DNA of 64,000 bases from an uncultured Gammaproteobacteria bacterium (GCA_947258715.1 CAMYJH010000019.1:1-64000); one strand, 5' to 3'; positions 1 through 9,415 are shown, counted from the first letter of the stretch. The notes: generated by a model not told the origin, from the letters alone. Made by a program: numbers and translations.

Positions 1-1215
1 GCGGCTGCTGGTGCCGGTGTGCGTGACCGTCGTGGTCAGCGTCACCGAGGTGCCAACCGGCACCGCGCCGAAGTCGAGGCTCAATGGAGCGACCTGGCAC
101 ACCGACGGCGGCACGGTGGTGCCGGTCCCGGTAAGCGCCACGTTCACCACCGGCTCGTCCACGTCGTCGCTCGTGATGGCCAGGTTGCCGCTATCGGCCA
201 CGAGGTCGTTTGCCGTGTAGTCCACGAGCACATTCACCGAGCCACCCGCCGGCACCGTGAACGGCGTCGCCGGATTCGCAGGATTGAGCGCAAACCCGGT
301 GCCGCTCACGCCGAGCGAGCTCACGGTGCAATCTGCCGCACCCATGTTGCCCACGCTCGTCGTACGCGTCTCGGTGCTGCCAATCAGCACCGCACCGAAG
401 TCCAGCGTCAGCGGTGCGACATCGATGTCGCAAGCGGCCGACGATGCGCCGAATCCGCTCAGCGCCACGCTCACCAATGACTCGTCAGGGTCATCGCTGA
501 CGATGTCGAGCGTTCCGCTATCCGCACCCACGTCCGAAGGCGCGTAGTCCACCGGTACGTTCACCGAGCCACCCGCCGTCAACGTGAACGGCACTGCTGG
601 TGCCCCTGCACCGAGGCTGAAGTCCGCGCTGCCGGTCGGCGTCAGGCCCGTTACCGTCAGATCCGTGCCGCCCACGTTGCTGATGGTCGTGGTCAGTGTC
701 GCCGTTGCACCTAGCGCCACCGACCCGAAGCCGAGACTCAGCGGCGCCACGTCGATGTCAGGCGGTATCGCCTGACCGGTGAGCGAAACCACCACGTTCG
801 GCTCGTCAACGTCGTCGCTGGCAATGCTCAGCGTGCCGTTGTCCACCCCGCCGTCAGACGGCGTGTAGTCCACCGGCACGTTCACCGAACCACCCGACGC
901 CACCGTGAACGACGTCGCCGGCGCACCGGCACCCAGCGCGAAGTCCGCGCTGCCGCCGAGCGTCAACCCGGTCACCGTCAGATCCGTGCCACCGAGATTG
1001 CTGATGGTGGTGGTCAGCGTCGCCGTGGTGCCCAAAGCCACCGTCCCGAAGTCGAGACTGAGCGGCACCACATCGATGTCCGCATTGGCGGGTGCGGTTC
1101 CGCTGCCGGCCACGTTCACCGGCACGTCGAACACGGTGCCGAGCGGATCTCTGATGTTGATGCTCAAGATGCCCGCGTCAGCCGCGACAGCGGTCGGCGT
1201 GTACACCACGTCGAC
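1..1215 (-). pseudogene. Continuation of the multihaem protein's Ig-like repeats in a shifted frame
   Basis: On the minus strand an uninterrupted reading frame runs from about 1215 to the window edge. It encodes the second half of one choice-of-anchor-D repeat (starting VVDVVYTPTAV) and then about three and a half more repeats, beginning near 1080, 760, 430 and 105. It lacks a start codon of its own and matches the repeats upstream, so it is the rest of the cytochrome gene after a frame break. Compared with neighbouring repeats, about 30 codons are missing at the junction, as well as the frame being shifted. This could be a real lesion or a repeat mis-assembly. The true C-terminus lies outside the window. 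Confidence 0.75.
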
Positions 1216-2980
1216 AACCCGGCTGCGCAGCGGCTGCTGGTGCCGGTGTGCGTGACCGTCGTGGTCAGCGTCACCGAGGTGCCGACCTCCACCGCGCCGA
1301 AGTCGAGGCTCAATGGAGCGACCTGACACACCGACGGCGGCACATTGACGCCAGTACCGGAGAGCGCCACGTTAACCGTCGGTTCATCGGCATCGTCGCT
1401 GGCAATGCTCAACGTGCCGCTGTCTGCACCGATGTCAGCCGGCGTGTAGTCGATGGAGACGCCGACCGAGGCGCCCGCCGCGACCGTGAACGGCGGCGTT
1501 GGCGTGCCCGTTGCCAAGGCGAAGTCCGCGCTGCCGGTGACGCTCAAGCCCGTGATGTTGAGGGCGGCGCTGCCGAGGTTGCTGATGGTGGCCGTGAGGG
1601 TCGCAGTGTTGTTTTGGACCACCGTGCCAAAGGCGAGGCTCAGAGGCGCCACGTCGATCTCGGGCGCCACGGCGGCGCCGGTGCCGGACAGCGCGACCGG
1701 CACGTTGGCTTCGTCCGCATCGTCGCTCGCGATATTCAGAGTGCCGTTGACCGCACCGACAGCGGACGGGGCGTAGTCCATCGGCACGTTCACCGAGCCA
1801 CCAGCCGCCACCGTGAACGGCGGCGCCGGTGCTCCTGCACCGAGCGCGAAGTCCGCGCTGCCGGTAAGGCTCAAGCCGGTGACGTTGAGGGTGGCGCCCC
1901 CGAGGTTGCTGATGGTGGTGGTGAGCGTTGCAGTGTCGCCGACGTTGACCAAGCCGAAGGCGAGGCTCAGTGGCGCCACGTCGATCTCTGGCGATGCTGT
2001 TACCACACCGGTGCCGGACAGCGCGACGGGCACGTTGGCTTCGTCGGCGTCGTCGCTCGCGATGGTCAGGGTACCGGTGACCGCACCGACGGCGGACGGC
2101 GCGTAGTCCACCGGCACGTTCACCGAGCCACCAGCCGCCACAGTAAACGGTGTCGCCGGTGCTCCTGCACCGAGCGCGAAGTCCGCGCTGCCGGTGACGC
2201 TCAAGCCCGTTACGTTGAGGGTGGTGCTACCGAGATTGCTGATGGTGGTGGTGAGCGTCGCGGTGGCGCCGACGTTGACCGAGCCGAAGGCGAGGCTCAG
2301 TGGCGCCACGTCGATCTCGGGCGCCGCCGCGGCAACACCGGTGCCGGACAGCGCAACCGGCACGTTGGCTTCGTCGGCATCGTCGCTCGCGACGGTCAGA
2401 GTGCCGTTAGCTGCACCGACGGCGGACGGCGTGTAGTCCACCGGGACGTCGACCAATGCGCCCGGGGCCACCGTGAACGGCGTCGCCGGGGCCCCTGCAC
2501 CGAGTATGAAGTCCCCGCTGCCCGTCACCGTGAGGCCGGTCACCGTGAGGTCCGAGCCGCCGGTGTTGTTGATGGTCGTCATCAGCGTCGAGGTGGCGCC
2601 GACGGTGACCGAGCCGAAATCGAGCGCGAGAGGCCCGACGAGGATGTCGGCGGGGGCGGCTGCGACGGTACCGTCGAGGCTGACCATCACGTCCGGCTCG
2701 TCGAGGTCGTCGCTGACGATATCGAGGATGGCGGCGTCGGCGGCGGGGTTGGTCGGGGTGTAGTCCACCGCCACCGGCACGGTCGCGCCTGGCGCCACGC
2801 TGAACGGAACGCTCGGCGCGCCGGCGTTGAGTGCAAAGTCCGGGCTGCCGTTGATGCCGAGGAAGTCGATGGTGCAAGGCGCAGCGCCGTTGTTTCCGAC
2901 AATGGTGCTAAGCGTTGCCGTGCTGCCCATATTGACCGCGCCGAAATCCAGGGCCAGCGGCGCCACGTTGATGTCGCACT
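1..2980 (-). repeat. Tandem choice-of-anchor-D coding repeats, about 330 bp each
   Basis: About ten copies of a unit of about 110 codons follow each other, with starts near 2975, 2640, 2320, 1990, 1665, 1330, 1080, 760, 430 and 105 on the minus strand. Bases 1 to about 130 closely match 1230 to about 1360, and the first 50 or so bases are nearly identical. Such long near-identical units are prone to slippage and to assembly collapse. Confidence 0.8.
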
Positions 2981-5660
2981 GGTCGGTGCCGGGACCGCTG
3001 ACGTAGTCGCCGTTGGGGTGATTGTCGTAGTCCTTTGGACCGTGGTCCTTGCCGTGGCAGACGAGATCGCAGCCCATCTTGCCTTCGCTCGAGAAATAGC
3101 CCCAGGTCGGCTTCGAAAAGTTGTTGCCCTGCACGACGCCCGGGGCGAAGTTGATGAGCATGGTGGACGCGCCGATCTGGCCGAGGCCGATGTAGTTCGT
3201 ATTCGCCGCATCCACGTTGCTGTGGGTGTTCCAGTGGCAGGTCGCACACGACGCTTCCTCGCTCCTGACGTGCTTCTCGTGCTTGTCGAAGCGAGTGTTG
3301 TTGTTGCCGCTCGTGAACACTCCTGAGTCGTGGCAGCGGAAGCAGAGGGCGAAGTTGCTCGCGTTGAAGCTGCCGATGCTGCCCTCGCCGACGTCTCTGC
3401 GGTAGTTGTCGCGAAGCATGGCGGTGCCTTCGCCCGAGTTGCCGTGCGAGCGATCTGTCGAACCGTGTGGTCCGGTTGGTGCGGTGCCCGTGTACCGCGA
3501 CGGCTTGTCGGAGGTGCGCAGATTCGAGGTGGTGACCGGACCGCGGACGGTTCCGCCCGTCACCTCGCTGTTGTGGCAGTCGGTGCACTGGATCGTGAGG
3601 CTGTTGAGATCGTCCTTGGTGGCGAGGTTGAACGGGCCCTGCAGCTGGTCGAACAGCGCCTGGCTTATGGATCGGCCTGGGGCCGCCACTGCGTGATAAG
3701 CGGTATTGGGCAGTCCCGTTTGCGTCTGAATCGCGTTGGGGTCGAACTCACGCTGCTTGTCGGTATGGCACTTCAAGCAAAGCTCGAACACGTACACGTT
3801 GGTCGACTTGAGCGCACCCTTCACAGTCACACCGGAAACACCCGCGATCTTGTTGTCGGCTGTCGCCTTGTGCGGGTTGTGGCAGTCGAGACACTGCACC
3901 TGACTATTGAAGGCCTCCACCGGGTGCCGGTGCTGCTTCGCGAACTCGCCCTCGATGTCGTCTCCGGGCCCGCCGACGCCGTGGCAGTTGTAGCAGAACC
4001 CGGGTTCGTTGGCTTCGGGCAGGATCTTCTCAAAGTCCGACCCGTGCCCCTGGGCGTGGCAGTCGAGACAGCTTGCGAATCCGGATGCTGCGTGGGTGCT
4101 CGCACCCCAATCGCCCGCAATATTCAGCGGGCTATTGACGTCCGAAGGGAACGGCGTCGGGTGGTTACCGTCGTGGCAGCTCAGGCAGAAAGCCTCTGCG
4201 GTGAGTGCCTGGCCGTTGTAGATGTAAGACGGGCCGCCATTCTGGTCGTTCAGGAGCACGCTGACGCCATCGCCGAAGCTCTGATGGCTCGCCTGGTCGT
4301 GGCAGACCAGGCAATCGCCCGGCGTCACCACTTGATTCGACGCCGGTCCATTGATCACGTGGTGGGAGGTACCCACAAAGTCTCCCCCTCCATCGCCTGG
4401 CTGCCCTTCTACAATCTGGTCGCGTCTGGGATCGTTTGAGCCGACGGGAGGCGATTGATTGTGACAAGCCAGACAGTTCCCGCTTCCCACAGGTCGAAAT
4501 CCGTCGATATGGCCATGGCAGCCCGTGCAGTCGAGCCCGTCATTGTGGGCTTGGGTCGGCGCGCTGCCATCAGTACGATGATGGTTTGTCTGAGTGTGGC
4601 AGGTATTGCATATATAGTTGTGGGTCGACATGTCAGCCGGACGGTCCACCAGGTCGTAGGCGAAGCTATAAGGGCCGGTCGTTGCTTCGAATACCACCGT
4701 ATTTCCCCGCACCACGCTCCGGATGAAGGCGAGGTTCGTGTTGTTGCGGAAATTGACCTGCTGCCGCATGGGATTGTGGCACTCGACGCAGTTTAGGGAG
4801 GCGAGCTGACCCGTCGTCGGATCGATATACTTATTGCTGAAATGCGATTCGACCTTTATGTCCGAGCCTCCGCTCGGCATGTCGGGGGTTCCCGGCCCAT
4901 GACATCCCTCGCATTTGCTGTTGGCGATGGGGGCGTCGACCACGGCGTCGATCAGATTCCCCCCCGCATCCTCCGTGTGACAGACGTTGCAGTCGAACTG
5001 GTTGTGCGGGGCGGGCGGGCCGCCGGTCGGGGCGAATCCGGCGAGATGGCCATGACACTGCGTACAGTCCGTTCCGTTGTTATGGTCTTGACCGCCCGGC
5101 GCCGGCCCCGTCGCGAGAAGCTCGTTCCGATGGTGATTGGTCAGGGTATGGCAGGCACGGCAGATCGAGGCGAAGAAGGGGTCGTTGTGCACGAACTCGG
5201 TCGAGCTCGTGAACCGTAATTGTCCGCTGTTTATGAATTTGGTGGTGGTGACGGGGGGATTCTGAGTCAGGTCAGTGACCGTGATGTCTTCGATGATGCG
5301 ATTCTTGATGTACTTTCCATAGGAGGTTCCAAAGGTTTCATTCTGCTCTTGCTCGTGCGGATCGTGGCAGCTGACGCAGTCGTTGGAGTAGGTGAAACGC
5401 AATGAGCCGGTTACGTGGCTCGCGTGGATATTCGCGGGAGTGGCGGGAGAAAGCGGGGGATTGACCTCGGCGTGACACTGCAGGCACACCGCCTCTACAT
5501 TGGTCCGACCCGCATTCAGCACGCCGTGACAGATGTTGCAGTCGCCCCCGGTTGCGCTCTGGTGCGGTTCGTCGAGAAACTGGGCATCCGCGCTCGGGCT
5601 CGAGAACACGAGCCATGCCAGTACCGACCATGCGATAGGAAGGCCAGATTGCTTGATCAC
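1164..5660 (-). CDS. Exported multihaem c-type cytochrome fused to choice-of-anchor-D repeats
   Basis: The protein opens with a clear signal peptide (hydrophobic core, then a cut after SPSADA), so haem would be attached in the periplasm. Residues about 40-880 contain 20 CXXCH haem-binding motifs, and a further CX3CH motif (CDLVCH) comes last, giving 21 potential c-type haems. From about residue 895 the chain changes to repeats of about 110 residues that begin with a version of DIDVAPLSLDFG, typical of the choice-of-anchor-D/ASH immunoglobulin-like family. Many-haem proteins of this kind carry electrons across the periplasm or to the outside. Five full repeats are read before the frame breaks near 1216-1245, after which a nonsense tail runs to a TGA at 1164. 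The repeats resume in another frame down to base 1. The electron donor and acceptor are unknown. An FNR-type site lies 163 bp upstream. Confidence 0.85.
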   Translation of the reverse strand: MIKQSGLPIAWSVLAWLVFSSPSADAQFLDEPHQSATGGDCNICHGVLNAGRTNVEAVCLQCHAEVNPPLSPATPANIHASHVTGSLRFTYSNDCVSCHDPHEQEQNETFGTSYGKYIKNRIIEDITVTDLTQNPPVTTTKFINSGQLRFTSSTEFVHNDPFFASICRACHTLTNHHRNELLATGPAPGGQDHNNGTDCTQCHGHLAGFAPTGGPPAPHNQFDCNVCHTEDAGGNLIDAVVDAPIANSKCEGCHGPGTPDMPSGGSDIKVESHFSNKYIDPTTGQLASLNCVECHNPMRQQVNFRNNTNLAFIRSVVRGNTVVFEATTGPYSFAYDLVDRPADMSTHNYICNTCHTQTNHHRTDGSAPTQAHNDGLDCTGCHGHIDGFRPVGSGNCLACHNQSPPVGSNDPRRDQIVEGQPGDGGGDFVGTSHHVINGPASNQVVTPGDCLVCHDQASHQSFGDGVSVLLNDQNGGPSYIYNGQALTAEAFCLSCHDGNHPTPFPSDVNSPLNIAGDWGASTHAASGFASCLDCHAQGHGSDFEKILPEANEPGFCYNCHGVGGPGDDIEGEFAKQHRHPVEAFNSQVQCLDCHNPHKATADNKIAGVSGVTVKGALKSTNVYVFELCLKCHTDKQREFDPNAIQTQTGLPNTAYHAVAAPGRSISQALFDQLQGPFNLATKDDLNSLTIQCTDCHNSEVTGGTVRGPVTTSNLRTSDKPSRYTGTAPTGPHGSTDRSHGNSGEGTAMLRDNYRRDVGEGSIGSFNASNFALCFRCHDSGVFTSGNNNTRFDKHEKHVRSEEASCATCHWNTHSNVDAANTNYIGLGQIGASTMLINFAPGVVQGNNFSKPTWGYFSSEGKMGCDLVCHGKDHGPKDYDNHPNGDYVSGPGTDQCDINVAPLALDFGAVNMGSTATLSTIVGNNGAAPCTIDFLGINGSPDFALNAGAPSVPFSVAPGATVPVAVDYTPTNPAADAAILDIVSDDLDEPDVMVSLDGTVAAAPADILVGPLALDFGSVTVGATSTLMTTINNTGGSDLTVTGLTVTGSGDFILGAGAPATPFTVAPGALVDVPVDYTPSAVGAANGTLTVASDDADEANVPVALSGTGVAAAAPEIDVAPLSLAFGSVNVGATATLTTTISNLGSTTLNVTGLSVTGSADFALGAGAPATPFTVAAGGSVNVPVDYAPSAVGAVTGTLTIASDDADEANVPVALSGTGVVTASPEIDVAPLSLAFGLVNVGDTATLTTTISNLGGATLNVTGLSLTGSADFALGAGAPAPPFTVAAGGSVNVPMDYAPSAVGAVNGTLNIASDDADEANVPVALSGTGAAVAPEIDVAPLSLAFGTVVQNNTATLTATISNLGSAALNITGLSVTGSADFALATGTPTPPFTVAAGASVGVSIDYTPADIGADSGTLSIASDDADEPTVNVALSGTGVNVPPSVCQVAPLSLDFGAVEVGTSVTLTTTVTHTGTSSRCAAGLSTWCTRRPLSRLTRAS

Positions 5661-6453
5661 CGCGACACCTCAACTCCTGAAATCAGAGACCGTTCGGCGA
5701 GGCTCGCGCCTCAGTCTCGCCCTCACCCCTTCACGTAGGCGATCGGCGATTCCCCGAGAGCGAACTTACCGCGTACCAATGCAACGGAAAGGGGGCGGAG
5801 TCCAGCCGAAATCCATGGATCATTGATCGAGATCAAATCCAGGCTGGGGCAACGGCACTACCCGGGGAAACAAAGGATTCCAGTTCCTGTCCAGTGCGGT
5901 GTGTACCAAACTGTCCACCGCCACGCGAGAAGGATTCTCCATCAATGTCGCGGTGGACCGTCATAGAAGGAAGTCCAACCCTCCTGCTGGTCGCTGGAGA
6001 AGGTTGATTGATGCCCGGCCCAGGCAGGATCCAATTCGATCGGGGCCGGCGCGCCCTGCGCGGCGAGCGAAATCCACGCGTTCGGTAGTGCCCGCCCCCT
6101 CTGGCGAACGCTCTCGACGCGCCGCCAACGCACGAAGCCCGAGCGCCAGTATCGAGCGCTACCAGGACACGGATTGGTCGAACTCGTACTCAGGTATCGG
6201 CGGCGCGATCCCTCCCGCCCGGCGCGAACATCTGCAGGCCTACGGGCTGGCAGCAGGGCGACGGGTGCGCGTGGTACAGCAATCGCCGGTTGAAGCCTTT
6301 ATATGAAGTTTTTCGCAAGAGACAAGCGGGACGGATCGCGAAGGGTGACGTTGTCGCCCAGGCTCGGCTGATCGATCAGATGTTCGGATGATTTTGTCAG
6401 GTTGCTGAAGGCGGGGCGTCAGTAACCGGAACGAACGTTTCCATCGTCGGTCG
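5661..6453. other. Gene-poor stretch with a possible FeoA-domain remnant
   Basis: No intact gene is seen. Apart from the FNR-type site, plus-strand bases about 6212-6306 read as a short FeoA-like segment (REHLQAYGLAAGRRVRVV, then a stop). That is the core of the small SH3-like FeoA fold, but the N-terminal part is missing or in another frame and the strand order ends early. It is best read as a decayed fragment, with low confidence. Confidence 0.35.
5823..5836. promoter_or_regulatory. FNR/ANR-type operator (TTGAT-N4-ATCAA)
   Basis: The 14-bp palindrome TTGATCGAGATCAA matches the full FNR consensus on both half-sites. It lies 163 bp upstream of the multihaem cytochrome start and faces no other obvious gene. 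If bound at the usual activating position near -41, it would place a transcript start near 5790 and leave a long leader. Regulation by an FNR/CRP-family oxygen sensor is inferred. Confidence 0.6.
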
Positions 6454-6806
6454 CTAGGCGCAGGTCACCGCGCTCCAGGTACTGCATGCCCCGGAGCGAA
6501 GGGTACGATAATTCGTTGCCCTCAACAGATGCCGCCCAAGCCGAAACAGATTTTGGAACTGACCATGAAGGCTCAAGAATCGTTGCGCACGCCCATCGGA
6601 ACAGAACCGCGCATTTGGCCTTTTTGCTCTCGGGTATGTTGGTGTGACGCTTCCACACGATTGTTCGCGTATCGGTCCTGGCAATGGGGAACTGAGGACG
6701 TGCCCTGGCGTTTTGCGGCCCGGTAGCTCCCCAATCGATCGGTGGTGAGCTCAATTGGCGTTTGTGCCTGTGATTTGAGTAGCTTGATGAGTCTCTGTTT
6801 CAGACC
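6454..6806 (-). pseudogene. IS6-family (IS26-like) transposase remnant, truncated and frameshifted
   Basis: Two overlapping frames together give the C-terminal half of an IS6-family DDE transposase. The first reads TTDRLGSYRAAKRQ, containing the second catalytic Asp, then NNRVEASHQ, containing the catalytic Glu, and then goes out of frame. The second frame continues with GRAQRFLSLHGQFQNLF and RLGRHLLRATNYR. The helix-turn-helix and the first Asp are absent, and no terminal inverted repeats were recognised. The element is therefore dead. Its presence beside the cytochrome locus marks past insertion activity. Confidence 0.75.
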
Positions 6807-6921
6807 GACACTATCGCGGAAAGTTGGGCAACCTGACAGAACTCCTGCGTACACTCAACGCTGTTATCCCTGTGTTGATAAGCCTGATATTCACCACTCG
6901 AGCCTGGTTGCGAACAGCGCG

Positions 6922-7632
6922 TTACGGCTGTAACGTAAACTGTCCTTGTTCGAGCATGACAGCGTACTTGTAGCCACCGCCCAAGTCGACGTCCGTTTTT
7001 ACCCGGCCCTTCACCGTCACCACGTCCCCCGGAAAGACACGTTCCTGAGTGGTTACGATTAGTTTGTCGTTGGGCGCACTTCCGGTCCCGTCCTGCAAAG
7101 TCACCCAGTTCTTTCCCATGATGTTGGGGCTGACCTTCATTATCTTGGCGCGGACACTGACGAGCTTGTCTCTCATTGCCTCGCCTTGATTCAGCAGGCT
7201 TGCCACTGTTTCACCCCCCACAACCGGCTGTATTTCGCCGGCCTTCGGCTGAGTCACGGGTTGTCCCAGTTTGGCGTGTACGTCGTCTTCGGGTATCGGC
7301 TTGTTTTGGATTGGATCGGGATTGCTGATATTGCGGATGTTATCGACGAAGACAACGGCATCGAAGGTCCGATCCATGGCCTTGCTGTAAAAATTCTTCA
7401 TCACCGCGCCACCGATATACTCCACCTGCTCACCCACGTTCACCTGCACCCTGGAAGGGAGGGTGGCAATCCACACTTCTTTATCGGCGACATCGGCCCT
7501 TATGTAGAGGTAACTGCCCACTGCCTTCGTGAAAGTTACGGTAGCGATGGTGGGAGTCTGTTCCGCGGCCACCGATCCGGCGGCCAGTAACAGCAATGCG
7601 ACAATAGTTCTAATCAGGTTGTTCAACATCAT
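6922..7632 (-). CDS. Exported OB-fold protein, NrfJ-like
   Basis: This 236-residue protein has an N-terminal signal peptide (hydrophobic stretch to about residue 23, cut near VAA-EQ). Two copies of a beta-rich module follow. The first, at about residues 27-100, contains VGSYLYIRADVADKEVWIA; the second, at about 145-230, contains NWVTLQDGTG and ends in a DVVTVKGRVK-type strand. This pattern fits the OB-fold/tRNA-anti-like periplasmic proteins often encoded near multihaem cytochromes (NrfJ group), whose role is not settled. Two ATG codons lie side by side at 7632 and 7629, and no strong ribosome site is seen. An FNR/DNR-like box lies 224 bp upstream. Co-regulation with the cytochrome is likely but inferred. 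Confidence 0.6.
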   Translation of the reverse strand: MMLNNLIRTIVALLLLAAGSVAAEQTPTIATVTFTKAVGSYLYIRADVADKEVWIATLPSRVQVNVGEQVEYIGGAVMKNFYSKAMDRTFDAVVFVDNIRNISNPDPIQNKPIPEDDVHAKLGQPVTQPKAGEIQPVVGGETVASLLNQGEAMRDKLVSVRAKIMKVSPNIMGKNWVTLQDGTGSAPNDKLIVTTQERVFPGDVVTVKGRVKTDVDLGGGYKYAVMLEQGQFTLQP

Positions 7633-8308
7633 TTAATAACGGAAGATTAGTTTTGACAAACCACGTTATCGCACTTCGCCAAAGTTGTCGACATCTATTG
7701 GATATTGGAGAAACGGATCTGGTACAGCAGGAGAAACGCGGACACGCCATGGTATGCGATGGATTTTGCAGTAGGAAACGATGCAGCACATAAGAAACCA
7801 ATAAATCCAATAAGCCGGAACATTTCGTCGAAGAGCATTTTTAATTCATCGATATTTGATTTATGTCAAAGCAACCGAAGTCCAAGTTCGCTCGCGTTCC
7901 GAGCAACGCGAGCACTACTGATTTCGTGGGTCCGAACCGCACCGACGAATGCTCGATTAGGCGAGAAAGGGCGGTTTTTCTTCCTATACTCCGGAATAAC
8001 CGCGGGCGACCGAGAGTCTAAGGCATTGACCGGGAGTATGCCGTATTGAGCTCCCGTACTCCAAAAATTAATTGAAATGATGCGGTACTTAATGAACTAA
8101 GTTCCCTGTTTGGTTGTGGATTTCTCATGAGAATGACTCGCATCTTTTGCTTGCCTGATGTTGGTCTTTCTTACGGCGCCAAATTCCAGGCTAACGGCCG
8201 TGAGATCCATCAACTTTGAAAAAGCCCTGCGCGATCCCGGTGTCGCCCGTGCGTTGGTGACGACGTTCTGGTTATAAAATTACAGATCCAGTTTATTGTC
8301 CCTTAGCC
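7633..8308. other. AT-rich intergenic region
   Basis: This stretch of about 680 bp has lower GC content than its surroundings. It holds the FNR/DNR-like box but no gene that I recognise. Short open frames here have no ribosome site and no family resemblance. Confidence 0.5.
7856..7869. promoter_or_regulatory. FNR/DNR-like operator (TTGAT-N4-GTCAA)
   Basis: TTGATTTATGTCAA matches the FNR/DNR family consensus, with the common G in the second half-site. It lies upstream of the exported OB-fold gene, which starts at 7632 on the minus strand, in an AT-rich intergenic region. It is the second such site in the first 8 kb. Confidence 0.45.
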
Positions 8309-8318
8309 GGGTGCGACC

Positions 8319-8912
8319 TCATTCAAGTTTCTCGAGTTCGTAAAGCACCACCCCCGCGTCGCGCTTGACGAAGAGGCCACCGCCCGCGTTGATGAAGTCC
8401 TTCTTCAGCCGCTTGCGGTACCAGCGGCCGCTGCGCAGGTATCCAGTTCCGTCGGTCAGCTCCTGATCGCAATTCTCTTCCCAGTCTTCCCGGGTCAACA
8501 CGGCAAACAACAATGCGCCCCTGCACAGAGCCGAAAGGCGCTCCACGGCGGCAGCGGCGTTGCGCTCGGGCAGGTACTGGAGCACGTCCTGACAAATAAC
8601 CAGATCAAACGCCCGGGCGGACTCGAAGCTGTCAACGGATCCCTGCTTGAAGCCAAAGCGTTTGCACAGGTATTCGCTTCTCTCGACTCCGGTGTATTTT
8701 GCCCGCGGGAAATGCCGTTTGAGCTGGTACTTCCAGGTGCCCATTCCGCAGCCCATGTCGAGCACGCGCCGGATCGGCAGTTGCATGTACATTAGATAAC
8801 CGCAGACGAAGTCGGCGAGCGTGCGGATCTCTTCCGGCGCCGCCACCCGGGTGCGCGGATCTTCGTAATAGCGTCGATAGTAGGCTTCGTCGAAATGCTG
8901 GGTGTCGACCAT
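8319..8912 (-). CDS. Class I SAM-dependent methyltransferase
   Basis: The 197-residue protein, read from the ATG at 8912, has a Rossmann-type methyltransferase fold. Motif I is VLDMGCGMGTW at about residues 49-59. The acidic end of strand 2 is in YTGVERSEYL, and motif IV is DLVICQDVLQYL. A GTG at 8951 would add 13 residues; the ATG is preferred because the fold begins directly after it. The substrate cannot be told; the family includes small-molecule and lipid methyltransferases. The gene is divergent from a copy of the rimO start that leads nowhere (9402). A truncated second copy lies at 19455-19816, so this gene is the intact member of a duplication flanking the Rhs island. Confidence 0.8.
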   Translation of the reverse strand: MVDTQHFDEAYYRRYYEDPRTRVAAPEEIRTLADFVCGYLMYMQLPIRRVLDMGCGMGTWKYQLKRHFPRAKYTGVERSEYLCKRFGFKQGSVDSFESARAFDLVICQDVLQYLPERNAAAAVERLSALCRGALLFAVLTREDWEENCDQELTDGTGYLRSGRWYRKRLKKDFINAGGGLFVKRDAGVVLYELEKLE

Positions 8913-8968
8913 CCTTTGCGGCCCGTTTGCCTGAAAAAGGGTGCCTGGCACTATTTAAGAAAGATTTG

Positions 8969-8991
8969 AAAAAGTCCATTCTGGGCTTTTT
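8969..8991. terminator. Possible bidirectional stem-loop with A/T flanks
   Basis: AAAAAGTCC and GGGCTTTTT can pair over nine positions (one G-T) around a 5-base loop, followed by T residues on either strand. It lies just upstream of the methyltransferase start, an unusual place for a terminator. It may insulate the divergent genes. Confidence 0.35.
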
Positions 8992-9415
8992 CAGACACGA
9001 TAGGCTCGGCGGATGCCCGAGTTTTTCTTATCTAAATCCAACACTTGTGTGCCTGATCTGGCTGCGGCACTCTCATCGCGATGCTCGGCTGCATCGCTTC
9101 AAAGTCCGTGGCGCGCCGCCTCCCCGGCCCGCCCGTTTGCCGGAGCAATCCCTTCGCATCGCACTCCTGCTGCGTTCGGGCACCGGATCCGGCCATCCGT
9201 GGCTCGCTCGGACGCAGGGGCGAAGACCCGACCCAACCCCGTGCTGCGGAAGCGCTGCGTTGTTCAGCGCTTCCAGAATCAGGGAACGGCGCGGAAGGTC
9301 ACGCCGGAACGCGGATTTTTCGCACCGCGTTGACAGCGATCGGGCCGCACGGGTGCAATAGGCGCCCATCCTCCCAGGACGTCAACGGGTATCCTCAACG
9401 TATGGGCGCAACACC

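Larger units (their letters stand above)
8309..9415. repeat. Left direct repeat: methyltransferase gene, intergenic region and first rimO codons
   Basis: The segment matches 19439-20165 closely, with the same methyltransferase 3' end, the same rimO upstream DNA and the same first 14 bases of rimO (ATG at 9402 here, 20152 there). The left copy has about 360 bp (8684-9046, the methyltransferase 5' half) that the right copy lacks, plus a short extra stretch near 9230-9250. Similarity stops sharply at 9415, where island DNA begins. Confidence 0.85.

Noticed and set aside
1248-3326. Long plus-strand open frame of 692 codons
   Set aside because: It mirrors the minus-strand cytochrome/repeat gene, is dominated by Arg, His and Asp in repeats, and has no ribosome site or family likeness.
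8120-8150. Fur-box-like sequence (TCATGAGAATGACTCGCAT)
   Set aside because: It matches the Fur consensus only in part and has no iron gene downstream.
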